64,000 nt of DNA, taken from NCBI RefSeq assembly GCF_907163085.1, contig NZ_CAJQTX010000011.1:248001-312000 (forward strand), given 5' to 3'. Below the pieces are notes generated by a model. The model saw only the letters and a program-made list of their open reading frames with translations. It made no database searches and had not been told where the DNA came from. The position numbers and the translations under genes are program-made. The DNA comes from Candidatus Accumulibacter sp. ACC003. Its GTDB lineage: Bacteria; Pseudomonadota; Gammaproteobacteria; Burkholderiales; Rhodocyclaceae. Shown here piece by piece: positions 1-8,859 of this stretch (positions are counted from its first letter, which is position 1; each line of letters starts with the position of its first letter).

Positions 1-145
1 TCGAGAATGGCATGTTCACGGGCCTGAGTGAGTTTGTCGGTCGAGCAGCGGTGATGTTTGGTGAGGCCGCTGTGTCCACTTGTCGCTGCGTCCAGCATTG
101 ACCAGCGATTGGATTGTCGCGCACGGCGGCGTCTCTGGCTTTGAT

Positions 146-829
146 CTAGAACGGCGCCGGCGACCGAAAGAATAGTCGTTCGTCGCTCGCGGGGTGCGCG
201 AATGCCAGCTCTTCGGCGTGCAGCAGCAAGCGCCTGGCGTGCGCCGTGCTGGCGGCGCCGCCGTAGAGCGCGTCGCCGACGATCGGGTGGCCCAGCGCCA
301 GCAAGTGTACGCGCAACTGGTGCGTGCGACCCGTCTCGGGGATCAGAGCCAGCCGTGAGGTGTCGGTCGTCGAATCGTAGCCGAGCACCTGGTAGCGGGT
401 CAGCGCGCGTTTGCCAGCGACCAGGTCGACTTTCTGGCGCGGTCTGTTGGGCCAGTCGGCGAGCAGCGGCAGGTCGATTTCGCCACTCGCCAGCGTCAAT
501 CGTCCGGCGACGACCGCCAGATAGCGCTTGTCGACCTGCCGCTCGGCGAACTGTCTGCTCAAGCGCCGCTGCATCTCCGGACCGCGGGCCATGAGCAGCA
601 GGCCGGAGGTGTGCATGTCGAGGCGATGCACCGTCAGCGCGTCGGCGAATTCGGCCTGCACGCGGCGGCTGAGGCAGTCCTGCTTGTCTTCGCCGCGACC
701 CGGGACCGAGAGCAGGCCGGCCGGTTTGCTGGCCACCAGTACGGCGGTATCGACATGGACGATCTCGATGGCCGCATCCTGCGGCTTGGCGAAGTTGGTG
801 GCGGTCGCGCTCGGGATGATGTGCGGCAT
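146..829 (-). CDS. rluA: RluA-family pseudouridine synthase
   Basis: Isomerises uridine to pseudouridine in structured RNA; the closest family type is E. coli RluA (23S rRNA U746 and tRNA U32), a cytoplasmic enzyme. From the ATG at 829 the protein has 227 residues, close to the usual RluA length. The catalytic motif HRLD places the active Asp near residue 71. The C-terminal GRTHQLRVHL and GHPIVGDALYGG blocks are typical of the family, and there is no S4 domain, which fits RluA rather than RluC/D. An open frame runs further upstream but only through the IS that begins 13 bases above this ATG, so a longer start would be an artefact of the insertion. No clear Shine-Dalgarno sequence is visible, so the true start is not certain. 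The 145 bases downstream show nothing recognisable. Confidence 0.85.
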   Translation of the reverse strand: MPHIIPSATATNFAKPQDAAIEIVHVDTAVLVASKPAGLLSVPGRGEDKQDCLSRRVQAEFADALTVHRLDMHTSGLLLMARGPEMQRRLSRQFAERQVDKRYLAVVAGRLTLASGEIDLPLLADWPNRPRQKVDLVAGKRALTRYQVLGYDSTTDTSRLALIPETGRTHQLRVHLLALGHPIVGDALYGGAASTAHARRLLLHAEELAFAHPASDERLFFRSPAPF

Positions 830-842
830 GGCGGGTTGAACC

Positions 843-862
843 CATAGCCTTATACACAACTT
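843..862 (+). repeat. Left terminal inverted repeat of the IS50-like element
   Basis: This 20-bp sequence is the exact reverse complement of 3527-3546. It contains a perfect DnaA-box match TTATACACA at 850-858. The target duplication ends directly before it at 842. Confidence 0.93.
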
Positions 863-1366
863 TAGGTTTCCTCTATAAGCTATCGTTTTTCCTTGAGAAG
901 GCATCATGGCGAGGTGGGCTGAGGAGGAGTTGAAGGGAATCAACCTGGGTGACGGCCGTCGGGACAAACGAGCAATCAGGTTGCTGGATACGCTTTCTGC
1001 GAGACCGACGGCGAGTATCCCGGGGGCGTGTTCGGACTGGTCGGAGACGATGGCGGCTTACCGCTTCTTCGGCAACGATGACATTACGTGGGAGGCTATC
1101 CTCCGGCCCCATTGGTCTTGCTGCCGGACGCGAATCGCGCAGCACAAAGTCGTGCTGATGCTGCAAGACACCACCGAACTGGACTTCAACGGGCAGAGCA
1201 TCTCTGGCTTGGGGCCGCTGAGCTACGAAGCGCAGCGAGGCCTTTACGTGCATCCGACGTATGCGGTCAGCGTCGATCGCGAGCCCTTGGGCGTTCTGGA
1301 CGCTTGGATGTGGGCGCGCGAGCCGAAGGACGCCAACGGCCGGCGCCCGGGGATCAAAGAGAGCAC

Positions 1367-2650
1367 CAGGGCCTCCGCACTCGGCTGTCATAGCGGTGTG
1401 AGGCCCAGCATCGTCATCCGGACATCGTCATCCCAAGCAGCTCCTTTGCGCTTCAAGCGTAAGCTGGCTTTAGTCTTGTCGGTCGTATCCAGACGAATCA
1501 GGTTGAGAACGATTTTCTTCAAGAGGGAGAGGTTCTGTGGGGCGTTGTCCTTGCGTACAGTGCTGGCATCTTCACGAAAGCTGACGTCGAGCACCCAGTG
1601 AAGGCGGTTTTCTACGCCCCAATGGCCTCGCACCGCGGCCGCCAGCTCTTCGGCGGTCAAGGCACGAGAACTGATGTAGTAGCGTCGCTCGAAGTTCGAT
1701 TCCTTGTCGCCAACCTTGCGCAGGGAGTCGACCAGGCCGATCGTCTGGCACTTCGGCCAATCGGCCAGATCAACGAGTCCTTGCGCAGGCAAGACCGAGG
1801 CGATCTGTCCGACGATTCGACCATGGGACTTGCGGGCCTGACGGTGGCGATCAACGGCCTCGGATTGATACTGGTCGATGAACTCGGTCTCGATGGCTTC
1901 CAGCAACGTCGGCTGGTTGCCTTTGACCGCCAGCAGGTAGTCACCGCCTTGATCCGTGATCTGCCGAGCAATAGTTTTCTGGCAGCCCATGGCGTCGATG
2001 GTGACCAGCAACCCATTGATATACAGTGCCTTGAGGAGTTCCGGGATGGCGGTGATCTCATTACTCTTGCTGGCGACCTTTTCCTGGCCGAGGACAATAC
2101 CCAATTCCGTAGCGAAGGCGCTGACCATGTGAATCGCGGTTTCGCCACCACTGCCGGAACCTCGCACCGTCTTGCCATCGAACGCGACGCTGCCTCGCAA
2201 GGCGCCGACCACCCCGGCCACCCAGCGGCGAAACGCGACCTCAAATTGCTTCGGGTCAAGCGCTCGGAACACCCGCAGAAACGTCTCCGTGGAGGGAACC
2301 CCGTTCTTGAGCACCAGGAATTCACGCAGCCATTTTTCTTTCCGGCGCCCCCAGTAGGCGATGTCTTCGATGGTGTCACAATCCGAGAGTACCCCTGCCA
2401 TGGCAATCACCAAAATCTCCTGGAAGTCATGCAGCGTCCCGTTGCTGGGTCTGCGCGGGTCGTCCACTTCCCTCAAGCAGCACATCAGGCTCACTCCCGT
2501 CGTCACAGTCATTTCGTTCGTCCAAAAGACGAGAGTAGACCTGATTTCAACAGGGTTTACAAGTGGTTGTCATAAGCCCATGAATGTTAACGATTTTCCG
2601 CTGATCGAGTATGACAACAAGCACTATGCTATCCGAGTGCGGAGGCCCTG
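1367..2650 (-). mobile_element. ISAs1-family insertion sequence nested in the IS50-like transposase
   Basis: 1,284-bp element with near-perfect inverted repeats beginning CAGGGCCTCCGCACTCGG at 1367 and matched by the reverse complement ending at 2650. A perfect 10-bp target duplication AAGAGAGCAC lies at 1357-1366 and 2651-2660. It carries one intact ISAs1-type transposase on the minus strand, opposite in direction to its host transposase. The clean duplication and intact gene suggest a recent insertion. Confidence 0.95.
1388..2512 (-). CDS. ISAs1-family transposase
   Basis: DDE transposase that moves the nested 1.28-kb IS. It has 374 residues, a normal length for the family. The N-terminal 90 residues are the DDE_Tnp_1-associated type (REVDDPRRPSNGTLHDF), as in H-repeat proteins. 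The catalytic residues appear as D112 in AFDGKTVRGSG, D173 in VTIDAMGCQ and E301 in GHWGVENRLHW. The gene fills its element almost end to end. It is complete, starts at ATG and has no frameshift, so the IS is probably mobile. Confidence 0.93.
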   Translation of the reverse strand: MTVTTGVSLMCCLREVDDPRRPSNGTLHDFQEILVIAMAGVLSDCDTIEDIAYWGRRKEKWLREFLVLKNGVPSTETFLRVFRALDPKQFEVAFRRWVAGVVGALRGSVAFDGKTVRGSGSGGETAIHMVSAFATELGIVLGQEKVASKSNEITAIPELLKALYINGLLVTIDAMGCQKTIARQITDQGGDYLLAVKGNQPTLLEAIETEFIDQYQSEAVDRHRQARKSHGRIVGQIASVLPAQGLVDLADWPKCQTIGLVDSLRKVGDKESNFERRYYISSRALTAEELAAAVRGHWGVENRLHWVLDVSFREDASTVRKDNAPQNLSLLKKIVLNLIRLDTTDKTKASLRLKRKGAAWDDDVRMTMLGLTPL

Positions 2651-3526
2651 AAGAGAGCACCCGCTGGATCGAGGGCTATGAACGGGTGGCCGAACTGGCG
2701 ACGGAGTTGCCGGAGACCCGGCTGGTCTACGTGGCCGACCGCGAGTCTGACATGATCGAGTTGATGGACCGGGCCCGCGAACTGGGCCAGCCAGCGGACT
2801 GGCTGTTGCGTGCTCAGCACGATCGAGCACTGCCTGACGGCCAGAAGCTGTGGCCGACGGTGACGTCGGGTGAAGCTCTTGGGGAAATCACCTTCACCCT
2901 GCCCGCGAGGCATGGTCAAAAATCGCGCGTGGTACGCCAGCAGCTTTGGGTGCGTGTCGTCGATCTTCCGCATGGCAAGAAGCAAACGATCCGGGCCACC
3001 TGCGTAGTGGCCAAGGAAATCAACCCACCGACAGGCAGTCGCCCGGTCGAGTGGCGCCTGCTGACCAATCGTACCGCCGAGACGCTCGAAGAAGTCGCGG
3101 AACTGATCGATTGGTATCGCGCCCGCTGGGAGATCGAGATCCTCTTCCACATCCTCAAGAACGCCTGCCGCATCGAGGCCCTGCAACTGGGAACGATCGA
3201 AGGTCTGCAACGTGCCATCGCGCTGTACCTCATGGTCTCCTGGCGGATTGCTGTGCTGATGCGATTCGGCCGAACCTGCCCCGAATTGCCCGCCGACTTG
3301 TTCTTCCACGAAGATGAATGGCGTGCCGCCTATCTTCTCAACAAGAAGAAACCGCCGGCTGACCTGCCGACCCTCAACCAGGTCCTGCGCCTGGTGGCCA
3401 TGCTCGGCGGTTTTCTCGCTCGCAAAGGCGACGGGGAGCCCGGCGTCAAGACTATCTGGATCGGATTGCAGCGTGTCATGGACTGCGCTATCGGGCTCCA
3501 GTTCATGCGTCAGGCAGATCCTGGGT

Positions 3527-3546
3527 AAGTTGTGTATAAGGCTATG
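3527..3546 (-). repeat. Right terminal inverted repeat of the IS50-like element
   Basis: Exact reverse complement of the left end at 843-862. The transposase stop codon TAA (3526-3528) lies inside the repeat. A second DnaA-box match is at 3531-3539, followed by the 9-bp target duplication at 3547-3555. Confidence 0.93.
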
Positions 3547-3555
3547 GGTTGAACC

Positions 3556-4085
3556 GGGTGGGCGAGGGCAGGAGGGCAGTTCCGACAATTGTCGCGCCTT
3601 TTCGCGTTACGGCACTGTCGCACCCAATGCTTTTTTCGGGCCAACAGAAAAATAGAAATCCGTATCTGATCAATTGTGTTTCAGCGAATGGTCAGCGAAT
3701 TCTCGTAAATATTCGGTGAACCCGTAGCCCCGTTTCGTCGGCATGCTTCAGTCAGCGACTCGCGGGTGAACCGAAGAACTGAACAGCGCCGCCAAAATCC
3801 GGCACGATGCGGTGCATGAGTACGGGAGCGAACCTCATCAGCGGAGAATCGGCGACAAGTGGCCGGCCCGTGGCACCGTTTACTGCGCTGTTGGCGACGC
3901 TGACCACGGAGATCGTTTCTCTCCGTGAATTGCCGCAAGAGTGCACCCACTGGTTGGCGTTTCTCGAACGCGGCGGGGGCGCTCCAGATCTGCACGACTC
4001 TGCAAGCCGAGCAACCCCGTTGCCGAGAAAAGCTGCGGGGACAGATCCACCCGCATGAAGAAATGAAGCTTCCTGCCCTTACTCT
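3556..4085. other. Intergenic region with no supported gene
   Basis: About 530 bases between the IS and livM. Short open frames occur on both strands but none resembles a known family or has a convincing start. The sequence next to 3556 was the original upstream region of rluA before the IS arrived. The octamer TCAGCGAA or a near copy recurs three times near 3680-3770, with no evident function. No terminator with a T-tract is visible downstream of livM. Confidence 0.5.
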
Positions 4086-5015
4086 TTATCCGCCAAACAT
4101 TCGCTTGTAGAGCGCCGAAATCTCGCCAACGATACCCCTTCGGAACGCGAGTACACAGACGACGAAGATCAGCCCCATGATGACGGTGACCAGCGAGCCG
4201 ACCTTGTCGGCCAGTTCGTTTTGCAGGGTGACGATCGTACTCGAGCCGACCACCGGGCCCAGCACGGTACCCATGCCACCGAGTATGGTCATCAGAACCA
4301 CCTCGCCGGAGCTGTGCCAGTGGGCATCGGTGAGCGTCGCAAATTTGAACACCAGCATCTTGGTGGCGCCCGCCAGGCCCGATAGTCCCGCGGAGAGGAC
4401 GAAGGCGAGCAGTTTGTACTTGGCCACGTCGTAGCCGAGAGAAATCGCGCGTGGTTCGTTCTCCCGTATCGCCTTCAGAATCTGGCCGAAAGGAGAATGA
4501 ATGGTGCGGTAGATCAGGCAGAAGCCGAAGACGAATATCGCCAGCACAAAATAGTAAAGATTCAGGTCATTGGACAGATTGATCAGCCCGAGGAGCTTGC
4601 CTCGGGGAACGCCCTGGAGGCCGTCCTCGCCGCCGGTAAAGGGTGCTTGCAGGAAAATGAAATACACCATCTGCGCCAGCGCCAGCGTGACCATGGCGAA
4701 ATAGATGCCGGTGCGGCGGATCGCCAGGCTGCCGACCACCCAGCCCAGCAGTGCCGAAGCGACAGTGCCAGCGAGAATGCCCAGTTCGGGTGGGAAGCCC
4801 CAACCCTTGATCGCGTAACCGGCGACGTAGGCAGCCGTTCCGAAGAAGGCAGCATGACCGAACGAAAGCAGTCCGGTATAGCCGAGCAGCAGGTTGAAGG
4901 CGCAGGCAAACAGGGCAAAACAAAGCACCTTCATGACCAGGATCGGGTAGACAAAGAATGGCAGGACCACGCCCACGGCCAGCAAAGCGAGGTAAGCGAT
5001 TGCCGTTCTGTTCAT
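4086..5015 (-). CDS. livM: Branched-chain amino-acid-type ABC transporter permease, LivM family
   Basis: One of two inner-membrane permeases of a high-affinity uptake ABC transporter for branched-chain amino acids or related amides. It has 309 residues, is strongly hydrophobic, and carries the LivM/BPD_transp_2 hallmark GYTGLLSFGHAAFFGTAAY near the N-terminus and LGGMGTVLGPVVGS near the C-terminus. Its ATG overlaps the livH stop as ATGA (5012-5015), which implies translational coupling. It is the last gene of the livG-livF-binding protein-livH-livM operon. The actual substrate cannot be read from sequence; urea or amide transporters share this architecture. Confidence 0.92.
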   Translation of the reverse strand: MNRTAIAYLALLAVGVVLPFFVYPILVMKVLCFALFACAFNLLLGYTGLLSFGHAAFFGTAAYVAGYAIKGWGFPPELGILAGTVASALLGWVVGSLAIRRTGIYFAMVTLALAQMVYFIFLQAPFTGGEDGLQGVPRGKLLGLINLSNDLNLYYFVLAIFVFGFCLIYRTIHSPFGQILKAIRENEPRAISLGYDVAKYKLLAFVLSAGLSGLAGATKMLVFKFATLTDAHWHSSGEVVLMTILGGMGTVLGPVVGSSTIVTLQNELADKVGSLVTVIMGLIFVVCVLAFRRGIVGEISALYKRMFGG

Positions 5016-5899
5016 TGCTCTTTGCCGAATAGTCCGGCCGGGCGCATCATCAGCACGATCGCCATGATGACGAAGACCACCGTGTTGGACGCCGCCGGGT
5101 AGACCAGATTGGTGATGCCTTCGACCACGCCGAGGCCCAGACCGGTGACGATGGAGCCCATGATCGAGCCCATGCCGCCGATGACCACCACGGCGAAGAC
5201 CGTGATGATCAGATGCGAGCCCATCAAGGGGCTGACCTGGATCACTGGTGCAGCCAGGACACCGGCAAAGCCGGCCAGAGCCGCGCCGAAACCGTAGGTC
5301 AGCATCACCATTATCGGAACGTTAATGCCGAAGGCCTGGGTCAGCTTGGGATTTTCGGTTGCGGCGCGCAGGTAGGCGCCGAGGCGCGTCTTCTCGATGC
5401 CGTACCAGGTGGCGAAGCAAACCAACAGCGAGGCGAAAATCACCCAGCCGCGATAGTAGGGCAGAAACATGAAACCCAGATTGAAGCCGCCCGCGAGTTC
5501 AGCGGGGATCTGGTACGGTTGTCCCGAGACGCCATAGGCATTGATGAACAGGCCCTCGATGACCAGCGCCAGGCCAAAGGTCAGCAGCAGTCCGTAGAGG
5601 TGATCGAGCTTGTAGAGCCAGCGCAGCATAGTGCGTTCGATGAGGACGCCGAACACGCCAATGGCCAGAGGGACCAGTATCAGGGCAGGCCAATAACCGA
5701 TCCCCAGGTAGTCGAGAGCCATCCAGGCCAGGAATGCGCCCATCATGTAGAGGGCGCCGTGGGCAAAGTTGATGATGTTGAGCATGCCGAAGATCACCGC
5801 CAAACCGAGGCTGAGGATGGCGTAGAACGAGCCGTTGACCAGGCCCAGCATCAGCTGGCCCATCAAGGCCTGGATCGGAATGTCGAAGAATGAAGTCAT
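5012..5899 (-). CDS. livH: Branched-chain amino-acid-type ABC transporter permease, LivH family
   Basis: Second permease of the Liv-type importer, 295 residues, in the inner membrane. Family hallmarks are MLNIINFAHGALYMMGAF near residue 40 and VIGGMGSIMGSIVTGLGLG near residue 240. It starts 41 bases downstream of the substrate-binding protein gene and overlaps livM by four bases. No truncation or frameshift is seen. Confidence 0.92.
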   Translation of the reverse strand: MTSFFDIPIQALMGQLMLGLVNGSFYAILSLGLAVIFGMLNIINFAHGALYMMGAFLAWMALDYLGIGYWPALILVPLAIGVFGVLIERTMLRWLYKLDHLYGLLLTFGLALVIEGLFINAYGVSGQPYQIPAELAGGFNLGFMFLPYYRGWVIFASLLVCFATWYGIEKTRLGAYLRAATENPKLTQAFGINVPIMVMLTYGFGAALAGFAGVLAAPVIQVSPLMGSHLIITVFAVVVIGGMGSIMGSIVTGLGLGVVEGITNLVYPAASNTVVFVIMAIVLMMRPAGLFGKEQ

Positions 5900-5940
5900 G
5901 ACGTGTCACCACGGTGGCATACACCGTGCCGCCAGGCCTG

Positions 5941-7173
5941 CTATTTTTTGACCAGCGGGCATTGTGACGCCGACAGTGGCTGGAACGCATCTTCGCCAGA
6001 AACTACAGACTTGATTTCGTAATAATCCCAGGGGTACTTCGATTCGGATGGCTTCTTCACCTGCATCAGATACATGTCGTGGATCATGCGGCCATTCTCA
6101 CGGATCTTGCCGTTCCTGGCGAAGAAGTCATTGATCGGGGTCGACTTCATTTTTGCCATGACCGCTGCCGCTTCATCCGTTCCGGCGGCCATGACCGCCT
6201 TCAGATAGGTGGTGACCGCCGAGTAATCTCCCGCCTGCACCATTGTCGGATTGCGCTTGGTCTTGTCGAAGAAGCGCTTGCTGAACTTGCGCGTTTCGTC
6301 ATCCTTGTCCCAGTAGAAACCCGATGTCAGAAGCATTCCCTGGGTGGTTTGCAGGCCAAGGGCATGAATGTCGGTGATGAACATCAGGAGTCCGGCGAGT
6401 TGCTGATTCTTGGTGATACCGAATTCGCTGGCTGCCTTGATCGCGTTGATGGTATCGCCGCCGGCGTTGGCCAGGCCGATGATCTTGGACTTCGATGCCT
6501 GTGCTTGCAGCAGGTAGGACGAGAAGTCCGAGGCATTGAGCGGGTGCCGTACCGAGCCCAGAACCTTGCCGCCATTGGCCTTGACGACGTCCGCGGTGTC
6601 CTTTTCCAGCGAGTGGCCGAAGGCATAATCGGCGGTGAGGAAGAACCAGGAGTCGCCGCCGTTCTTGACGATGGCCTTGCCGGCGACGTTGGCTAGTGCA
6701 TAGGTGTCATAGGCGTAATGTATCGTATTCGGCGTACAGTCCTGGTCGGTCAGACGCGTCGAACCCGAGCCGACGAATATCGCGATGCGCTTCTTTTCTT
6801 GCGTCACCTTGCCGACGGCCAGTGAGACGCCGGAGTTGAGCAAGTCGGTGACCATGTCCACGCCCTCAGTGTCGTACCATTCGCGCACCTTGTTGGAACC
6901 GACATCGGCCTTGTTCTGGTGGTCGGCATAAACCATCTCGATATTGAACTTCGGTTTGTATTCCGCCTTGAAGTCATCGATCGCCATCTGCACCGCAGTG
7001 ACCGCGCCCTGACCCCCAAGGTCGGAGTAGACGCCGGACATGTCGGTCAGCACGCCGATCTTGACCACGTTGTTCGACAGTTTCATGGCGGCGGGCTTGG
7101 TCTCCGCCGATACGAGGTTGGTGGCCGGGATCAGCAGTGCGGCGAGCGCGACCTTAAGCAGTTTTGATCTCAT
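5941..7173 (-). CDS. Periplasmic substrate-binding protein of the Liv-type ABC transporter
   Basis: Captures the substrate in the periplasm and delivers it to LivHM. It has 410 residues with a classic signal peptide: positively charged MRSKLLK, a hydrophobic stretch, and likely cleavage after LVSA (residue 23). The mature part begins with the type I binding-protein motif VVKIGVLTDMSGVYSDLGG typical of the Leu/Ile/Val-binding (Peripla_BP_6) family. It lies between livF and livH in the same operon. Binding proteins of this subgroup are often annotated for amides or other non-canonical substrates, so leucine specificity should not be assumed. Confidence 0.9.
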   Translation of the reverse strand: MRSKLLKVALAALLIPATNLVSAETKPAAMKLSNNVVKIGVLTDMSGVYSDLGGQGAVTAVQMAIDDFKAEYKPKFNIEMVYADHQNKADVGSNKVREWYDTEGVDMVTDLLNSGVSLAVGKVTQEKKRIAIFVGSGSTRLTDQDCTPNTIHYAYDTYALANVAGKAIVKNGGDSWFFLTADYAFGHSLEKDTADVVKANGGKVLGSVRHPLNASDFSSYLLQAQASKSKIIGLANAGGDTINAIKAASEFGITKNQQLAGLLMFITDIHALGLQTTQGMLLTSGFYWDKDDETRKFSKRFFDKTKRNPTMVQAGDYSAVTTYLKAVMAAGTDEAAAVMAKMKSTPINDFFARNGKIRENGRMIHDMYLMQVKKPSESKYPWDYYEIKSVVSGEDAFQPLSASQCPLVKK

Positions 7174-7244
7174 GACATTGTCTCCTGTAGTTGTAGTTAT
7201 GTAGTGATACCGCGCCGGATAGTGAATCCGACAGTTGAAACTCT

Positions 7245-7955
7245 TCAGACTCCAAGATAGTCCTGCAACAATTCCTGCTTCGCATCGATTTCGTTTTGTG
7301 CAATCTCGGCAGCGATCTGGCCATGTTCGACAATGTACATGCGATCCGCCAGGGGGGCCGCAAAATGGAAATTCTGTTCGACCAGAATGATCGTGAAACC
7401 CTTGCTCTTGAGATCGCCGATGACCTGACCGAGTTGCTGCACAATCACCGGAGCGAGTCCTTCCGATATCTCGTCGAGCAGCAACAGGTGTGCACCGCTC
7501 CAGAGGATGCGTGCCATGGCCAGCATCTGCTGTTCGCCCCCGGACAGGCGGGTGCCCTGACTATGGCGGCGCTCGGCAAGGTTCGGAAACATCTCATAGA
7601 TTTCTTCCAGGCGCATACCCCGGCTGCCGACCTGCGGCGGTAGCAGGAGGTTTTCCTCGCAACTCAGACTGGCATAGATGCCACGCTCCTCCGGACAATA
7701 GCCTACGCCGAGCTGCGCTATGCGATGCGTCGCCATGTCGATGGTCTCGCGGCCATTGAGCATGATCGACCCCGTCCTCTTGCCGGTGAGGCCAAGGATG
7801 GCCCGTAGCGTGCTGGTGCGACCGGCGCCGTTCCGACCCAGCAACGACACACATTCACCGCGGTTCACCCGTAGATCGACGCCGTGCAGGATATGCGATT
7901 CGCCATAGAAGGCGTGCAGGTCGCGAATTCGCAGGTATTCGACGGACGCGTTCAC
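7245..7955 (-). CDS. livF: Liv-type ABC transporter ATP-binding protein, LivF family
   Basis: Cytoplasmic ATPase of the importer, 236 residues. It begins with GTG, which overlaps the livG stop as GTGA (7952-7955). The signature LSGGEQQMLAMAR and Walker B LLLLDEISEGLAP are intact. The Walker A reads GRNGAGRTS, with Arg where the consensus has the phosphate-binding Lys. Because the rest of the protein is conserved and the frame is clean, this is more likely a lineage variant than decay; from memory, Arg occurs here in some other LivF proteins. ATP hydrolysis could depend more on LivG. It lies 71 bases upstream of the binding-protein gene. Confidence 0.9.
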   Translation of the reverse strand: MNASVEYLRIRDLHAFYGESHILHGVDLRVNRGECVSLLGRNGAGRTSTLRAILGLTGKRTGSIMLNGRETIDMATHRIAQLGVGYCPEERGIYASLSCEENLLLPPQVGSRGMRLEEIYEMFPNLAERRHSQGTRLSGGEQQMLAMARILWSGAHLLLLDEISEGLAPVIVQQLGQVIGDLKSKGFTIILVEQNFHFAAPLADRMYIVEHGQIAAEIAQNEIDAKQELLQDYLGV

Positions 7956-8725
7956 GCGCTGCTCCCCGAAGGTTCGCGTTCGGCGGTGCCCATGTAGGCC
8001 TCGATGACCTGCGGATCGCTTGCCACCTCGGCGTATGACCCTTCAGCCAGCACGGCACCGCGGGCCAGCACCGTTATCGTATCGGAGATGCCGGCAACGA
8101 CCTTCATGTTATGTTCGACCATGAGGACCGTGCGATCGGCCGATACTTTCTTGATCAGTTGCATCACCCGTTCAACGTCTTCGTGACCCATGCCCTGGGT
8201 CGGTTCGTCAAGCAGTATTAGTTCGGGTTCAAGAGCTAGCGTCGTGGCAATCTCCAGCGCGCGCTTGTGACCATAGGGCAGCTCGACCGCCATCATCCGG
8301 AGGTAAGAATCAAGGCCGACTGCGGCCAGCAGTTCGGTGGCACGTCCGTCCAGGCGCGTCAAGGTCTTATCCGAACGCCAGAATTGAAACGACGCGCCAA
8401 GCTTTCGCTGCAGAGCGATGCGGACGTTCTCCAGGACTGTCAGGTGTGGGAATACCGCCGAAATCTGGAATGAACGGACTATCCCGCGCCGGGCGATAGT
8501 GGCCGGCTGGTCGCCAGTTATGTCGATATCGTTGAAACGGATGGCGCCGCGGGTTGGCTGGAGAAACTTTGTGAGCAGGTTGAAACAGGTGGTCTTGCCA
8601 GCGCCGTTGGGACCGATCATGGCGTGGATGTGACCGCGCCTGACTCGCAGATTGACGCGATCAACGGCGACAAACCCCTTGAATTCCTTGACCAGATTGT
8701 CCGTCTCGAGAATGAAGTCGTTCAT
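7952..8725 (-). CDS. livG: Liv-type ABC transporter ATP-binding protein, LivG family
   Basis: First gene of the operon; partner ATPase of LivF, 257 residues. Walker A is GPNGAGKTTCFNLLTKF, the signature region is ELPYGHKRALEIA and Walker B is ELILLDEPTQGMG. The longer insert between Walker A and the signature, and a C-terminus ending around IEAYMG, are typical of LivG. The ATG at 8725 lies about 100 bases downstream of a good sigma-70-like promoter (8831-8859). Confidence 0.92.
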   Translation of the reverse strand: MNDFILETDNLVKEFKGFVAVDRVNLRVRRGHIHAMIGPNGAGKTTCFNLLTKFLQPTRGAIRFNDIDITGDQPATIARRGIVRSFQISAVFPHLTVLENVRIALQRKLGASFQFWRSDKTLTRLDGRATELLAAVGLDSYLRMMAVELPYGHKRALEIATTLALEPELILLDEPTQGMGHEDVERVMQLIKKVSADRTVLMVEHNMKVVAGISDTITVLARGAVLAEGSYAEVASDPQVIEAYMGTAEREPSGSSA

Positions 8726-8830
8726 GATCCCGGGGGTGCTGAATGGTTATGGATGTCGCCTTGGGCGGCGAGTGGTCGCCGTTTGCTTGGGGTGCGCTGG
8801 CCGATTATCGGACAGCAGATTGCTTTAGGC

Positions 8831-8859
8831 AAAATACTGAACTCGCAGCGGCAAGTCAA
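8831..8859 (-). promoter_or_regulatory. Probable sigma-70 promoter of the liv operon
   Basis: On the minus strand TTGACT (8854-8859) is separated by exactly 17 bases from TATTTT (8831-8836). This is a good match to -35 and -10 boxes. It lies about 105 bases upstream of the livG start and would give a leader of about 100 nucleotides. Confidence 0.6.

Larger units (their letters stand above)
906..3528 (+). pseudogene. IS50/Tn5-type transposase split by a nested IS
   Basis: DDE transposase of the IS4 family, IS50 subgroup, split into 906-1366 and 2661-3528 by the ISAs1-like element plus one copy of its 10-bp target duplication. Joining the pieces restores an uninterrupted frame of 442 codons, close to the length of Tn5-type transposases, with no other lesion. 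The catalytic triad is visible after joining: D88 in MLQDTTELDF, D180 in YVADRESD, and the Y306-R309-E313-K320 signature in YRARWEIEILFHILK with exactly the spacing known from Tn5. The 5' part alone lacks the second Asp and the Glu, and the 3' part lacks the DNA-binding N-terminus. The gene should therefore be inactive unless the inner IS is precisely excised. Confidence 0.92.
843..3546 (+). mobile_element. IS4-family, IS50/Tn5-like insertion sequence (interrupted)
   Basis: The element has perfect 20-bp terminal inverted repeats (843-862 and 3527-3546), reading CATAGCCTTATACACAACTT inward from the left. A perfect 9-bp target duplication GGTTGAACC flanks it at 834-842 and 3547-3555. The core CTTATACACAA matches the Tn5 outside end, and 9-bp duplications are the rule for Tn5. 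It carries one transposase frame, split by a second IS at 1367-2650. Without that nested element it would be about 1.41 kb. It inserted just upstream of the rluA start codon. Confidence 0.95.

Noticed and set aside
3681-3995. Small minus-strand gene upstream of livM
   Set aside because: Arg-rich translation without homology, no ribosome-binding site, and overlapping plus-strand frames of equal quality.
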